Assembly (NCBI GenBank): GCA_031264825.1 | Contig: JAISDL010000132.1 | Coordinates: forward strand, 1-16,187 | Length of the DNA: 16,187 nt | DNA from: Accumulibacter sp. | GTDB lineage: Bacteria; Pseudomonadota; Gammaproteobacteria; Burkholderiales; Rhodocyclaceae | Direction of reading: 5' to 3' | In this document: positions 1-6,738 of the stretch, piece by piece | Layout: every line of letters starts with the position of its first letter | Position numbering within the stretch: the first letter of the stretch is position 1 | Position numbers and translations under genes: made by a program | The notes under the pieces: generated by a model | What the model was told of the DNA's origin: nothing | Databases searched by the model: none | What the model saw: only the letters and a program-made list of their open reading frames with translations

Positions 1-1469
1 TGGACGAGGACCTGATTGTCGAGGCGGTTGACTTCGGATTCGACGCGCGCCATATCCTTCGGGAATTGGAAGAGCGCTTGCGTCGTCCCCTCCGTCAGAA
101 AGCGCGTTTTTACGTCGTACTTTTCGGGCGGCGTGTAGGCGCCGCGTCCGGCGAGGATGAAACCCCACTCGCCGAACGAGGGGACGAGGACGTGGTAGGG
201 CGCGGTTTTGAGACCGACGCTTTCCAGCGTGGCGACGACGCACCAGAACGAGCGACGCGCGTAGAGCGGCGATGTCGATTGAATCGCCGCGAGCGCGCCG
301 ACATTCATGTGTTTTTCCAGAAGACGGTAAAACGCGCTCGTGTAGAGCTTTCCGACCGAGAAATTCGAAGGGTCGGGAAAATCGACGACGATGAAGTCGA
401 AGGATTCGTCGTTCTCTTCGAGCCATTGCAGCGCATCCGCGTTGATGACCGCGAGTTTCGGCGAATTGAGCGCGTCGTCGTTCAGCCGGCGCATGAGCGG
501 CGCGGTCGAAAAAAGCCGCGTCATTTCGGGGTCGAGGTCGACGAGCGTCACGGACTCCACATTGGAATATTTCAGTATTTCACGGACGGCGAATCCGTCG
601 CCGCCGCCGAGAACGAGAACGCGGCGCGCGCGCGGCAGCGCCGACAATCCGGGGTGTACGAGCGCTTCGTGGTAACGGTATTCGTCACGCGAACTGAACT
701 GAAGGTTGTTGTTCAGAAAAAGGCGGACATCGTCTTTCCAGCGCGTTATGACGATACGCTGATACGGCGACGAGATCTGGTAGACGATCTCGTCGGCGTA
801 GAGCTGTGATTCGGCAAACGCGGTGAAGCGCCCCGCGCCCAAAAACCCCGCGACGAGCACGGTCAGCGCGGCGAAAGCCTGACATTTGAGCGCGAAGGGA
901 TTGTGCGTGTCCAGCCGGTCGCGGAATATCCAGAGCGCCCAGAGGGCGACAAGCGCGTTGAGGACTCCGAAGAGCAGCGCGCTCTGGACGAGGCCGAGCC
1001 TCGGGACGAGCAGCATCGGGAAAAGGATCGAAACCGCGAGCGCACCGAGATAATCGAAGGTCAGGACTTGCGAGACGAGTTCCTTGAAATCGAGGTCGTT
1101 CTTGAGAATCCGCATGATGAGCGGGATTTCCAGCCCGACGAGCGTCCCGATGAGAAACACGGCGAGGTAGAGCGCGAGTTTGAACGGCGTCGAGAACCAG
1201 ACGAAAACGGAAAAAAGCCCCGCCGCCGAAAACCCGCCGACGACGCCGACGAGCAGTTCGATCTGCACGAAGCGCGCGATAAGCCGGCGGTCGATGAAGC
1301 GCGAGAGCCAGGAACCGCAACCCATGGCGAAAAGGTAGGTTCCGATGACGGTCGAAAACTGCGTGACCGAATCTCCGAGCAAATAGCTCGACAGCGCGCC
1401 GGCGATCAATTCGTAGGCGAGGCCGCAGGAAGCAACGACGAAGACCGAGAAGAGGAGCGCGTGGTTCAT
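1..1469 (-). CDS. Membrane-embedded spermidine-synthase-like protein (C-terminus cut by window edge)
   Basis: 489 residues are visible and the C-terminus lies left of the window. The N-terminal ~215 residues are a polytopic membrane region, with hydrophobic stretches near 5-30, 40-55, 68-92, 97-118, 138-157, 159-182 and 195-213. It includes the family-like segments GLEIPLIMR (112-120) and FDYLGALA (138-145). From ~225 a spermidine-synthase/SAM-methyltransferase fold follows: LNNNLQFSSRDEYRYHE (252-268), glycine loop VLGGGDGFAVRE (286-297), acidic residues in LVDLDPE (309-315), NADALQWL (343-350) and VVDFPDPSNF (361-370). The family may transfer aminopropyl groups or act on another SAM-like ligand at the membrane; the substrate is not known from the sequence. 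The ATG overlaps the end of a short frame (ATGA) and lies 36 bases after the small gene at 1506-1646. It is the last visible gene of the minus-strand run that begins at birA. Family assignment is firm; a true polyamine-synthase activity is not. Confidence 0.88.
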   Translation of the reverse strand, partial: MNHALLFSVFVVASCGLAYELIAGALSSYLLGDSVTQFSTVIGTYLFAMGCGSWLSRFIDRRLIARFVQIELLVGVVGGFSAAGLFSVFVWFSTPFKLALYLAVFLIGTLVGLEIPLIMRILKNDLDFKELVSQVLTFDYLGALAVSILFPMLLVPRLGLVQSALLFGVLNALVALWALWIFRDRLDTHNPFALKCQAFAALTVLVAGFLGAGRFTAFAESQLYADEIVYQISSPYQRIVITRWKDDVRLFLNNNLQFSSRDEYRYHEALVHPGLSALPRARRVLVLGGGDGFAVREILKYSNVESVTLVDLDPEMTRLFSTAPLMRRLNDDALNSPKLAVINADALQWLEENDESFDFIVVDFPDPSNFSVGKLYTSAFYRLLEKHMNVGALAAIQSTSPLYARRSFWCVVATLESVGLKTAPYHVLVPSFGEWGFILAGRGAYTPPEKYDVKTRFLTEGTTQALFQFPKDMARVESEVNRLDNQVLV

Positions 1470-1505
1470 CGGGGACGCTTCAGCCCTTGGGAAAACATCA
1501 TGGCA

Positions 1506-1646
1506 TTATTTATGATAGCCCCGGCTGCTGGGAGTGCGCGGCGACCCCGACGAACCGTCACTCGTAAAGAGAGACCAGCCCTGGTACTGGGCGTTCGAGA
1601 ACAGGAGGAGGGCGATGACCCCGGCGATGCGTGTGATTTTCAGCAT
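1506..1646 (-). CDS. Small 46-residue hydrophobic/secreted protein in the DUF4178-SpeE gap
   Basis: This 46-codon gene starts with ATG 16 bases after the DUF4178 stop and ends with TAA 36 bases before the SpeE-like start, so it fills the gap exactly. Residues 1-3 (MLK) plus R6 give a positive start. Residues 8-18 (AGVIALLLFSN) form one short membrane or signal segment, followed by AQYQGWSLF and a Ser/Gly/Pro/Arg tail ending GYHK. It could be a single-span membrane peptide or a cleaved secreted peptide. No named family is recognised. Its position inside a compact co-directional module argues that it is real and works with the neighbouring membrane proteins. A longer frame extending upstream (to 2087) is antisense-like and out of phase with the DUF4178 gene, so the short ATG was chosen. 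Confidence 0.6.
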   Translation of the reverse strand: MLKITRIAGVIALLLFSNAQYQGWSLFTSDGSSGSPRTPSSRGYHK

Positions 1647-1662
1647 ATCAGTCGTCGTCCCA

Positions 1663-3630
1663 TCAATCGTCGTCCCAAATGTCGATGTCGCCGTCGTCGT
1701 CATCCTCGTCATCGTCTTCACCGACGTCGCTTTCTTCCCAGCGCGTCGCCTCGAACGCGGAGTGGCGCAACCAGACAAAGAGCGGAAAGAGCGCGAGAAA
1801 GACGACCAGAAAGACGAAGTTCGACCACGCGACGGAACGGCGCTCGATTTCGACGCGGTCGACGATCGCCGGACGAGAAGGCGCGCCGAGTTCAAAGCCC
1901 GCGTCGTAGTTGACCACCATATAGTAGGTTCCGGGCGGGACGTTGACGAAGCGGATCGAACTCGCGCGGCGTCCCTCGGGAGCGCGCTCGCCTTTGTACG
2001 AGGCGACATCCTGAACGCCGCGACGGATTTCGCCGTTCGCCTTATCGACGAGCGCGGTAGCAACTTCGACCCAGTTGTCGTCGGCAATGTTCAGGCTGTG
2101 CTTCAGAGTGAGCGACTGCACGTAGCTGGGCAGGGTGAATTCCTTCGTGACGTTATACGAGGAATTCGGCATCGCGGCGTTTTCGGACGCCGGGACGGTC
2201 AAGTCCTGCTGAAAAATCTTTTTCTGGGGAATGAAAAAAAGAAAGGCGAGTTGAATCACCGAACCGAGCAAAACGAAGGCGAGGAAATGCGCGAAAGTCT
2301 GCCCGAGATGCTCTTTCCACGGATTCGGCTGATTCGCATAGACGCCGGAAGCCTTCGGCAAGGACTTCACGTTGAACGCCGAAGCGACCGCGTCGCCCTC
2401 CAGATATTCCGCGCGTGTCCAGGTAACCTCGTCTTCAAAATTTTCGCGGGAAAGCATCGAGGGCGGGGAGACGTATTCGTCGAGTTGGCACGTGTCGCCG
2501 GCTCGCGCCACCCAGTAGAATTCGCCGACGACGACCGTCGTTTCCACGACTCCCGAACTGAAGAGCCTGAATCCGCGCTTGTCGTACAGGATCGTATTGT
2601 CGCCGGGTTTGACGAGGGGAAAGTTCGAGAGCATACGGGCGAAATTCCAATGCCCGTTGTACTCGGTCAGCCAACTGAAGCCCTTTTTGCCATTGAACAG
2701 CAGGTATTCGTCCCAGAACCAGGGCAAGCCCTCCGAGTAAATGCGGCGCCGCAAAAAACCGATGACCTCCCATTCGACGCCCTCCAGACTTCCGCGCGTG
2801 CCGAGATTGATGCGGGGCTTTGCGCGAAGGCCGCGCGCGGCTTCGGCCAGCAGGCTCACTTTTTCGTTCTCGACGCCGATGAGCGAACCGCAGCCTCCGC
2901 AAGTGATGCTCTGGATTTGCAGCGAGTGGATTTTCAGCGGTGCGGCGCAGTGCGGGCAGTTGAAGCTCTCGACCTTGATTTCGGAGGCGTCGCTCGCGTA
3001 TTCAAGCGCAACCGCCGATTTCAGGTTCGTAAGGTGCAGATCGTCGAAACTCAGCGGGCGACCCAGAAAAACCAGGGGCGGCGTTTCGCTGTAGTCGATC
3101 GTCGCGAAGTGCCCCTCGGCGCTGCGCAGGTCGGCGGTCCTGGTGTCGTAGCCCGCATCGACCTTGAACGGCAGTTCGCCCTGGCCGGCGACGCAACGCG
3201 CGGTGACGAGGTTGGCGACCTGAAAGTCGATCTTTGCGAGTCGGACGCGCATCCCCTGCGAAAGGGCGTCGAAGTCCGGAATCGCTTCGGTCACCGAGGC
3301 GCGTTCGCTGAAAACGTATTCGCCGGACGCTTCGGAAAGCCAGGCGCTGCGCGCGCCGCCGAGAAGGAGGTGCCATTCGTTCCAAACGCCCGCGTCGTAT
3401 GCAAGCTGGATGCGCCCGATGACGCTGAAGCGTTTTTTGTCGATCCTTCCCTTCGTGGATATCTGGATCGGCGAATGGTCGTCGATCAACTCGGCCATTC
3501 GACCGAGATTTTTCAGAACCCTGCCGTCGTTGAGCAGCGTACTGTGACAGAACGCGCATACGGCATAAACCGACGCGGCCGACTGGAATTTGACCGGGGC
3601 GCCGCAGGAAGGGCAATGGGTACTTTTCAC
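1663..3630 (-). CDS. DUF4178-type protein with duplicated zinc-ribbon modules, two membrane segments and an acidic tail
   Basis: 655 residues, starting with GTG behind a GGAG ribosome-binding site 5 bases upstream. The protein is internally duplicated. Zinc ribbon 1 has CPSC (C6/C9) and CAFC (C25/C28), followed by a DUF4178-like beta-rich region (~55-190) with NEWHLLLGG and WLSEASGEYVF. Zinc ribbon 2 has CPHC (C225/C228) and CGGC (C244/C247), followed by a second such region (~275-430) with WDEYLLFNG and WLTEYNGHWNF. Predicted membrane helices lie at ~446-467 and ~604-622. The ~130 residues between them (470-600) probably form a non-cytoplasmic domain. The tail from 634 is almost pure Asp/Glu, encoded by repeated GAC/GAT. 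Gaps of 16 bases on both sides tie it to the SPFH gene upstream and the small gene downstream. Zinc-ribbon membrane proteins beside SPFH proteins also occur in B. subtilis ydjGHI, where they help place PspA at the membrane. A similar scaffold role here is inference. Confidence 0.82.
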   Translation of the reverse strand: MKSTHCPSCGAPVKFQSAASVYAVCAFCHSTLLNDGRVLKNLGRMAELIDDHSPIQISTKGRIDKKRFSVIGRIQLAYDAGVWNEWHLLLGGARSAWLSEASGEYVFSERASVTEAIPDFDALSQGMRVRLAKIDFQVANLVTARCVAGQGELPFKVDAGYDTRTADLRSAEGHFATIDYSETPPLVFLGRPLSFDDLHLTNLKSAVALEYASDASEIKVESFNCPHCAAPLKIHSLQIQSITCGGCGSLIGVENEKVSLLAEAARGLRAKPRINLGTRGSLEGVEWEVIGFLRRRIYSEGLPWFWDEYLLFNGKKGFSWLTEYNGHWNFARMLSNFPLVKPGDNTILYDKRGFRLFSSGVVETTVVVGEFYWVARAGDTCQLDEYVSPPSMLSRENFEDEVTWTRAEYLEGDAVASAFNVKSLPKASGVYANQPNPWKEHLGQTFAHFLAFVLLGSVIQLAFLFFIPQKKIFQQDLTVPASENAAMPNSSYNVTKEFTLPSYVQSLTLKHSLNIADDNWVEVATALVDKANGEIRRGVQDVASYKGERAPEGRRASSIRFVNVPPGTYYMVVNYDAGFELGAPSRPAIVDRVEIERRSVAWSNFVFLVVFLALFPLFVWLRHSAFEATRWEESDVGEDDDEDDDDGDIDIWDDD

Positions 3631-3646
3631 GGCGCTCCGACGGTAT

Positions 3647-4648
3647 TCAGGTCAGCTTGCCGAGCAATTCCGTTTTTTTCGCGTCGAATTCGGCCTGCGT
3701 CAAAATTCCCTTCGCCGTCAGCTCGTGCAGTTTTTCGAGCGTCGCCGTGATTTCGTCCACCCGCGCGTCGGGGGACGCCGCGCCGGCGGCGACAGGCGCG
3801 ATCGCCTGCGCCATCGCCTGACCGATTCCGAGACCGGCACCGAGCCCCGCGCCGATGCCGCTCATCCCGCCTTCGTTCTGCGCGGCGATCGGGATGCTGT
3901 TGGCCACCTGATAGCGAGTGAAATTCCCAAGGTCGCCGACCATATTCATTCCGATCCGCGCGTCGAGGGTTTTCTGCAATTCTTCCGGCAGCGAGACGTT
4001 CTGGAGCGTAAAGCTGTCGAGCAAAAGACCGTAGCGCTCGAAGACCGCGGAGAGCGCCGCCTTCAGGCGCGTCTCGAACTCGCCCTGCTTTGCCGCCATG
4101 TCGACGAAAGGAACGCCGGATTCTCCGAAGAGACTCGTCATCGCGGAAATCACAAAATTGCGCAACTGCCCGTCGAGGTCCTCGGTCGTGAATGCGTCGC
4201 GCGACCCGGAGATGTCCCTGTAGAAGCGCGCCGGGTCGTTCAGTCGATACGAATACATTCCGAACGCGCGCAGACGGATCACTCCGAAATCCCGGTCGCG
4301 CAGGGTGATCGGGTTGGGCGTCCCCCAGGTTCTTTCGAGCCGCAGGCGCGTCGAGAAAAAATAAACGTCCGATTTGAACGGCGACGCGAAGAGTTTGTCC
4401 CAGTTTTTCAGATTCGTCAGGAGCGGCAGGGTTCGCGTGTTCAGCGTGTAAGACCCCGGGCCGAAAACATCCGCGACGCGCCCCTCGTCGACGAAAAGCG
4501 CCATCTGCGATTCGCGGACGGTCAGGCGCGCGCCGGTCTGGATTTCGGCGTCTTCCATCGGGTATCGATACGCGATGATCTCTTCGCCCTCCTCTGTCCA
4601 TTGAATGACGTCGACAAACTGTTTCTTGATGAAGTCCATAAGGGCCAT
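3647..4648 (-). CDS. SPFH-domain protein with C-terminal SHOCT motif (YdjI / virion-core-like family)
   Basis: 333 residues. The start at 4648 (MALMDFIKKQF) was chosen because GGAG lies 6-7 bases upstream and family members begin this way. The open frame extending to 4840 would overlap the DUF350 gene. Residues ~5-30 (DVIQWTEEGEEIIAYRYP) and 35-70 (TVRESQMALFVDEG, FGPGSYTL) are typical of the cytoplasmic SPFH/Band-7 proteins called virion core protein-like (COG4260). The SPFH domain covers ~40-225, ending LLDSFTLQNVSLPEELQ. A glycine/alanine-rich linker (260-292) leads to a SHOCT motif at 297-332 (VDEITATLEKLHELTAKG, then LTQAEFDAKK). No membrane helix is seen; such proteins associate peripherally with membranes and oligomerise. 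It lies 23 bases after DUF350 and 16 before DUF4178. Family confidence is high; the exact role is unknown. Confidence 0.87.
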   Translation of the reverse strand: MALMDFIKKQFVDVIQWTEEGEEIIAYRYPMEDAEIQTGARLTVRESQMALFVDEGRVADVFGPGSYTLNTRTLPLLTNLKNWDKLFASPFKSDVYFFSTRLRLERTWGTPNPITLRDRDFGVIRLRAFGMYSYRLNDPARFYRDISGSRDAFTTEDLDGQLRNFVISAMTSLFGESGVPFVDMAAKQGEFETRLKAALSAVFERYGLLLDSFTLQNVSLPEELQKTLDARIGMNMVGDLGNFTRYQVANSIPIAAQNEGGMSGIGAGLGAGLGIGQAMAQAIAPVAAGAASPDARVDEITATLEKLHELTAKGILTQAEFDAKKTELLGKLT

Positions 4649-4671
4649 GAGAGTCTCCGAAAGCCTAAGCG

Positions 4672-5091
4672 TCAGTACGTCATGCACGCGGCGTTCAAAA
4701 CACCGACGACGAACGAGGACGCGGCGAGAAAAAGGGCAGGGGCGACTTTCCCCTGAACGATGCTGTCCGAAAGCCTTGGGAAGGCCATGCGAACGACGAC
4801 GTAGAGCACGAGCTGGATGACGCCGGCGACCGCGCCCCACGCGATCAGGTCGGTGAGCGAGTCGCTGTGCGCGATCACGTTGGCGATCGGCAGGACAAAG
4901 CCCGTCATTGCACCGGCCAGGCTGACGGCGGCCGCGACGTTCCCTTCGTTGATGAGCCGGATTTCGCTGTGCGGCGTGAGCACGACGTAAATCAGCAGGA
5001 AGGCGAACAGCAGCACCGCGCCCGTGACGAAGTAGGAAAGGAAGGCGGGGAGCGCCGACAACATGGCGGGAGACGGGACGGGCATGCTCAT
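4672..5091 (-). CDS. DUF350 inner-membrane protein, YjfL-like
   Basis: 139 residues with four predicted membrane helices (~16-38, 52-74, 82-104, 118-136), i.e. two DUF350 repeats. It resembles E. coli YjfL in the segments LTPHSEIRLINEGN (38-51), AAAVSLAGAMTGFVLPIA (53-70), the IAWG stretch (83-86) and the ending NAACMTY (133-139). DUF350 proteins are small integral membrane proteins of unknown function, often encoded with polyamine- or glutathionylspermidine-related and phage-shock-like genes. The ATG at 5091 lies 5 bases after the coaX stop with no clear ribosome-binding site, which suggests translational coupling. In-frame ATGs at 5085 and 5064 are possible alternative starts. It heads the SPFH/DUF4178/SpeE-like module. 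Confidence 0.88.
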   Translation of the reverse strand: MSMPVPSPAMLSALPAFLSYFVTGAVLLFAFLLIYVVLTPHSEIRLINEGNVAAAVSLAGAMTGFVLPIANVIAHSDSLTDLIAWGAVAGVIQLVLYVVVRMAFPRLSDSIVQGKVAPALFLAASSFVVGVLNAACMTY

Positions 5092-5096
5092 GAAAT

Positions 5097-5837
5097 TCAG
5101 GCGGGAAGCGCCTGCCGCAAAACGATGGAATGATAGTATACCAGCCCGTCGAGGATCATGTTTTCTTCGACGCGCGAAGGAATTTCCAGGTGCGGCGCGA
5201 TCGATTGCGCCGCGCCACCGGTCATGAGGCAGATCGCCGCCGGGTCGGAACGCATCCTCGAGAACATTTTTTCTATCGCGCCGATCTGGGCCTGCAAACA
5301 GCCGCTTACGATCGCGTCCTGCGTGTTTCGCGGTTCGCGGCTGGGGTGGCGTTCGGAGACGAGCGGCAACTGGACGGTGTTGCTCGCCAGCGACGTGTAC
5401 ATCAATTCGAGCCCCGGAAGGATCAGGCCGCCCCGAAAGACGCCCGACGCGTCGAGCCAGTCGACCGTCGTCGCCGTTCCGGCGCAGACGACGAGGCTGG
5501 GGCCGCGCGTCAGTTTACGCGCGCCGATCAGCGCCGCCCAGCGGTCGGCGCCCAGGTTTTCGGGCGATTCGTAAGAGTTCCGAACGCCGCAGGCGTCGGT
5601 CGAAGAGCGGAGCCAGAGGATCGGAGCACGCGGACTCAAGGACGCGTTGATCGCCGTTTCCACCGTCCGGCCCGCCACGTTGCACGCGACGACGGGCGCC
5701 TTTTCGGGCCACGCGGCCGAAACGTCGGCGAGTTGCAGAGCGTTGGACGTCGACAAAACACCGAGTGAAATCCACTTCGCACCATCGAACACTCCCCATT
5801 TGATGCGCGTATTACCGGCGTCGATCGCAATAATCAT
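5097..5837 (-). CDS. coaX: Type III pantothenate kinase
   Basis: 246 residues, the usual CoaX length. It phosphorylates pantothenate in the first step of coenzyme A synthesis in the cytoplasm. Phosphate loop IDAGNTRIKWG (5-15), ENLGADRWAALIGAR (93-107, with the conserved Asp of GADR), GTATTVDWLD (120-129) and GGLILPG (136-142) mark the acetate/sugar-kinase fold of this family. Type III enzymes typically need a monovalent cation and resist feedback by CoA. It lies 48 bases after birA, a pairing common in betaproteobacteria (BirA-CoaX fusions exist). The DUF350 gene follows after only 5 bases. No strong ribosome-binding site is seen before the ATG. Confidence 0.95.
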   Translation of the reverse strand: MIIAIDAGNTRIKWGVFDGAKWISLGVLSTSNALQLADVSAAWPEKAPVVACNVAGRTVETAINASLSPRAPILWLRSSTDACGVRNSYESPENLGADRWAALIGARKLTRGPSLVVCAGTATTVDWLDASGVFRGGLILPGLELMYTSLASNTVQLPLVSERHPSREPRNTQDAIVSGCLQAQIGAIEKMFSRMRSDPAAICLMTGGAAQSIAPHLEIPSRVEENMILDGLVYYHSIVLRQALPA

Positions 5838-5885
5838 AGGAGAACTCAGAGGAAAATCGCGGTTTCCGGAGTCATGAATCGGTGC

Positions 5886-6695
5886 TCAAGCGGCGCGCAG
5901 ACTCAGGTCGCCCGACACGCAGCGTTCGACGCCGCCGGGGGTTCGGATCAGCAAGGCACCGTCGTCGTCCGCGCCGACGCAGACGCCTTCTTTTTCAAGC
6001 CGACTCCCGTTCAGAAGGCGCACGGCACGTCCTTGCCATGCGTTCAGTTTCTGCCACTCGTCGCGCAGGGGGGCGAAACCGTGCGCGGAAAAAACGTCGA
6101 GCGTTTTCGCGAGTTCGACCAAAAGCGCCGCGAACACGTCGCGCGCGTCGGGAAGCGGAGAGAGCAAGGCGTCGAGCGCCGTCGGAGGAAGCGCCAAATC
6201 CGAAAACTCGATGGCATCCGGGACGTGAAGGTTGATTCCGACCCCGATGACGGCGAAAGAGCAGGTCGGCGTTTCCTGCAAGTCGATGAGAATCCCGCCG
6301 AGTTTGGCGTCGTTGCCGAGAATGTCGTTGGGCCACTTGAGCGAAACGCCTTGCGCACCCAAAGCGTTCAGCGCACGCGCGACGGCCGCGCCGACCGCGA
6401 GCGAAAGTCCCGCCAGTTGCCCGAGTTCGCGCTGGAAATGCCATAGGACCGAAAAGGCGAGGCCGCTCCCCGGACGCATCGTCCAGCTTCTTCCCCGGTT
6501 CCCCTTGCCCGCCGTCTGATTTTCCGCGACGACGACGGACCCCGAAGGCGCGCCGCGTTCGGCGCGCTCCTGCAAGAGCGCGCTCGTCGATTCGCACGAG
6601 GGCAGCACGTCGATCGTGAAACGGCTCCGAAAGCCTTCCGGAAGGTCGAGAAAGCGCGCCGGACCCGTCGGCGCGCCAGAAACAAATTCAGCCAT
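5886..6695 (-). CDS. birA: Biotin--[acetyl-CoA-carboxylase] ligase, monofunctional
   Basis: 269 residues. It activates biotin as biotinyl-AMP and transfers it to the biotin carrier protein of acetyl-CoA carboxylase. Seen here are CESTSALL (34-41), the biotin/AMP loop GKGNRGRSW (63-71), LKWPNDI (119-125), KLGGIL (131-136) and GVGIN (151-155). A small C-terminal SH3-like domain (~222-267) ends SGDLSLR. There is no N-terminal helix-turn-helix, so unlike E. coli BirA it should not repress biotin genes. It lies 43 bases after ntrC and 48 before coaX. No terminator was found between ntrC and birA, and no convincing -35/-10 pair, so some readthrough from the nitrogen operon is possible. A weak ribosome-binding site leaves the exact start slightly uncertain. 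Confidence 0.94.
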   Translation of the reverse strand: MAEFVSGAPTGPARFLDLPEGFRSRFTIDVLPSCESTSALLQERAERGAPSGSVVVAENQTAGKGNRGRSWTMRPGSGLAFSVLWHFQRELGQLAGLSLAVGAAVARALNALGAQGVSLKWPNDILGNDAKLGGILIDLQETPTCSFAVIGVGINLHVPDAIEFSDLALPPTALDALLSPLPDARDVFAALLVELAKTLDVFSAHGFAPLRDEWQKLNAWQGRAVRLLNGSRLEKEGVCVGADDDGALLIRTPGGVERCVSGDLSLRAA

Positions 6696-6738
6696 TCTGT
6701 GGAGTTGAACGGAAAAAAACGCCCGTATTATCCACGAT

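Noticed and set aside
1663..1725. Simple-sequence GAC/GAT repeat as a non-coding microsatellite
   Set aside because: It is the in-frame acidic tail of the DUF4178 protein.
1534..3750. A 738-codon open frame on the plus strand across the DUF4178 gene
   Set aside because: It is antisense to a clearly coding gene with zinc ribbons and membrane helices. Its translation is Arg/Asp/Val-rich with no recognisable domain, a common effect of GC-rich codon use.
4649..4840. Longer start for the SPFH gene at 4840
   Set aside because: It would overlap the DUF350 coding region, and the added residues are Arg-rich antisense-like sequence. ATG 4648 has its own GGAG site.
6696..6738. Terminator between ntrC and birA suggested by the run of A/T bases
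   Set aside because: The T-run seen on the minus strand (near 6712-6720) is not preceded by a stable GC-rich hairpin.
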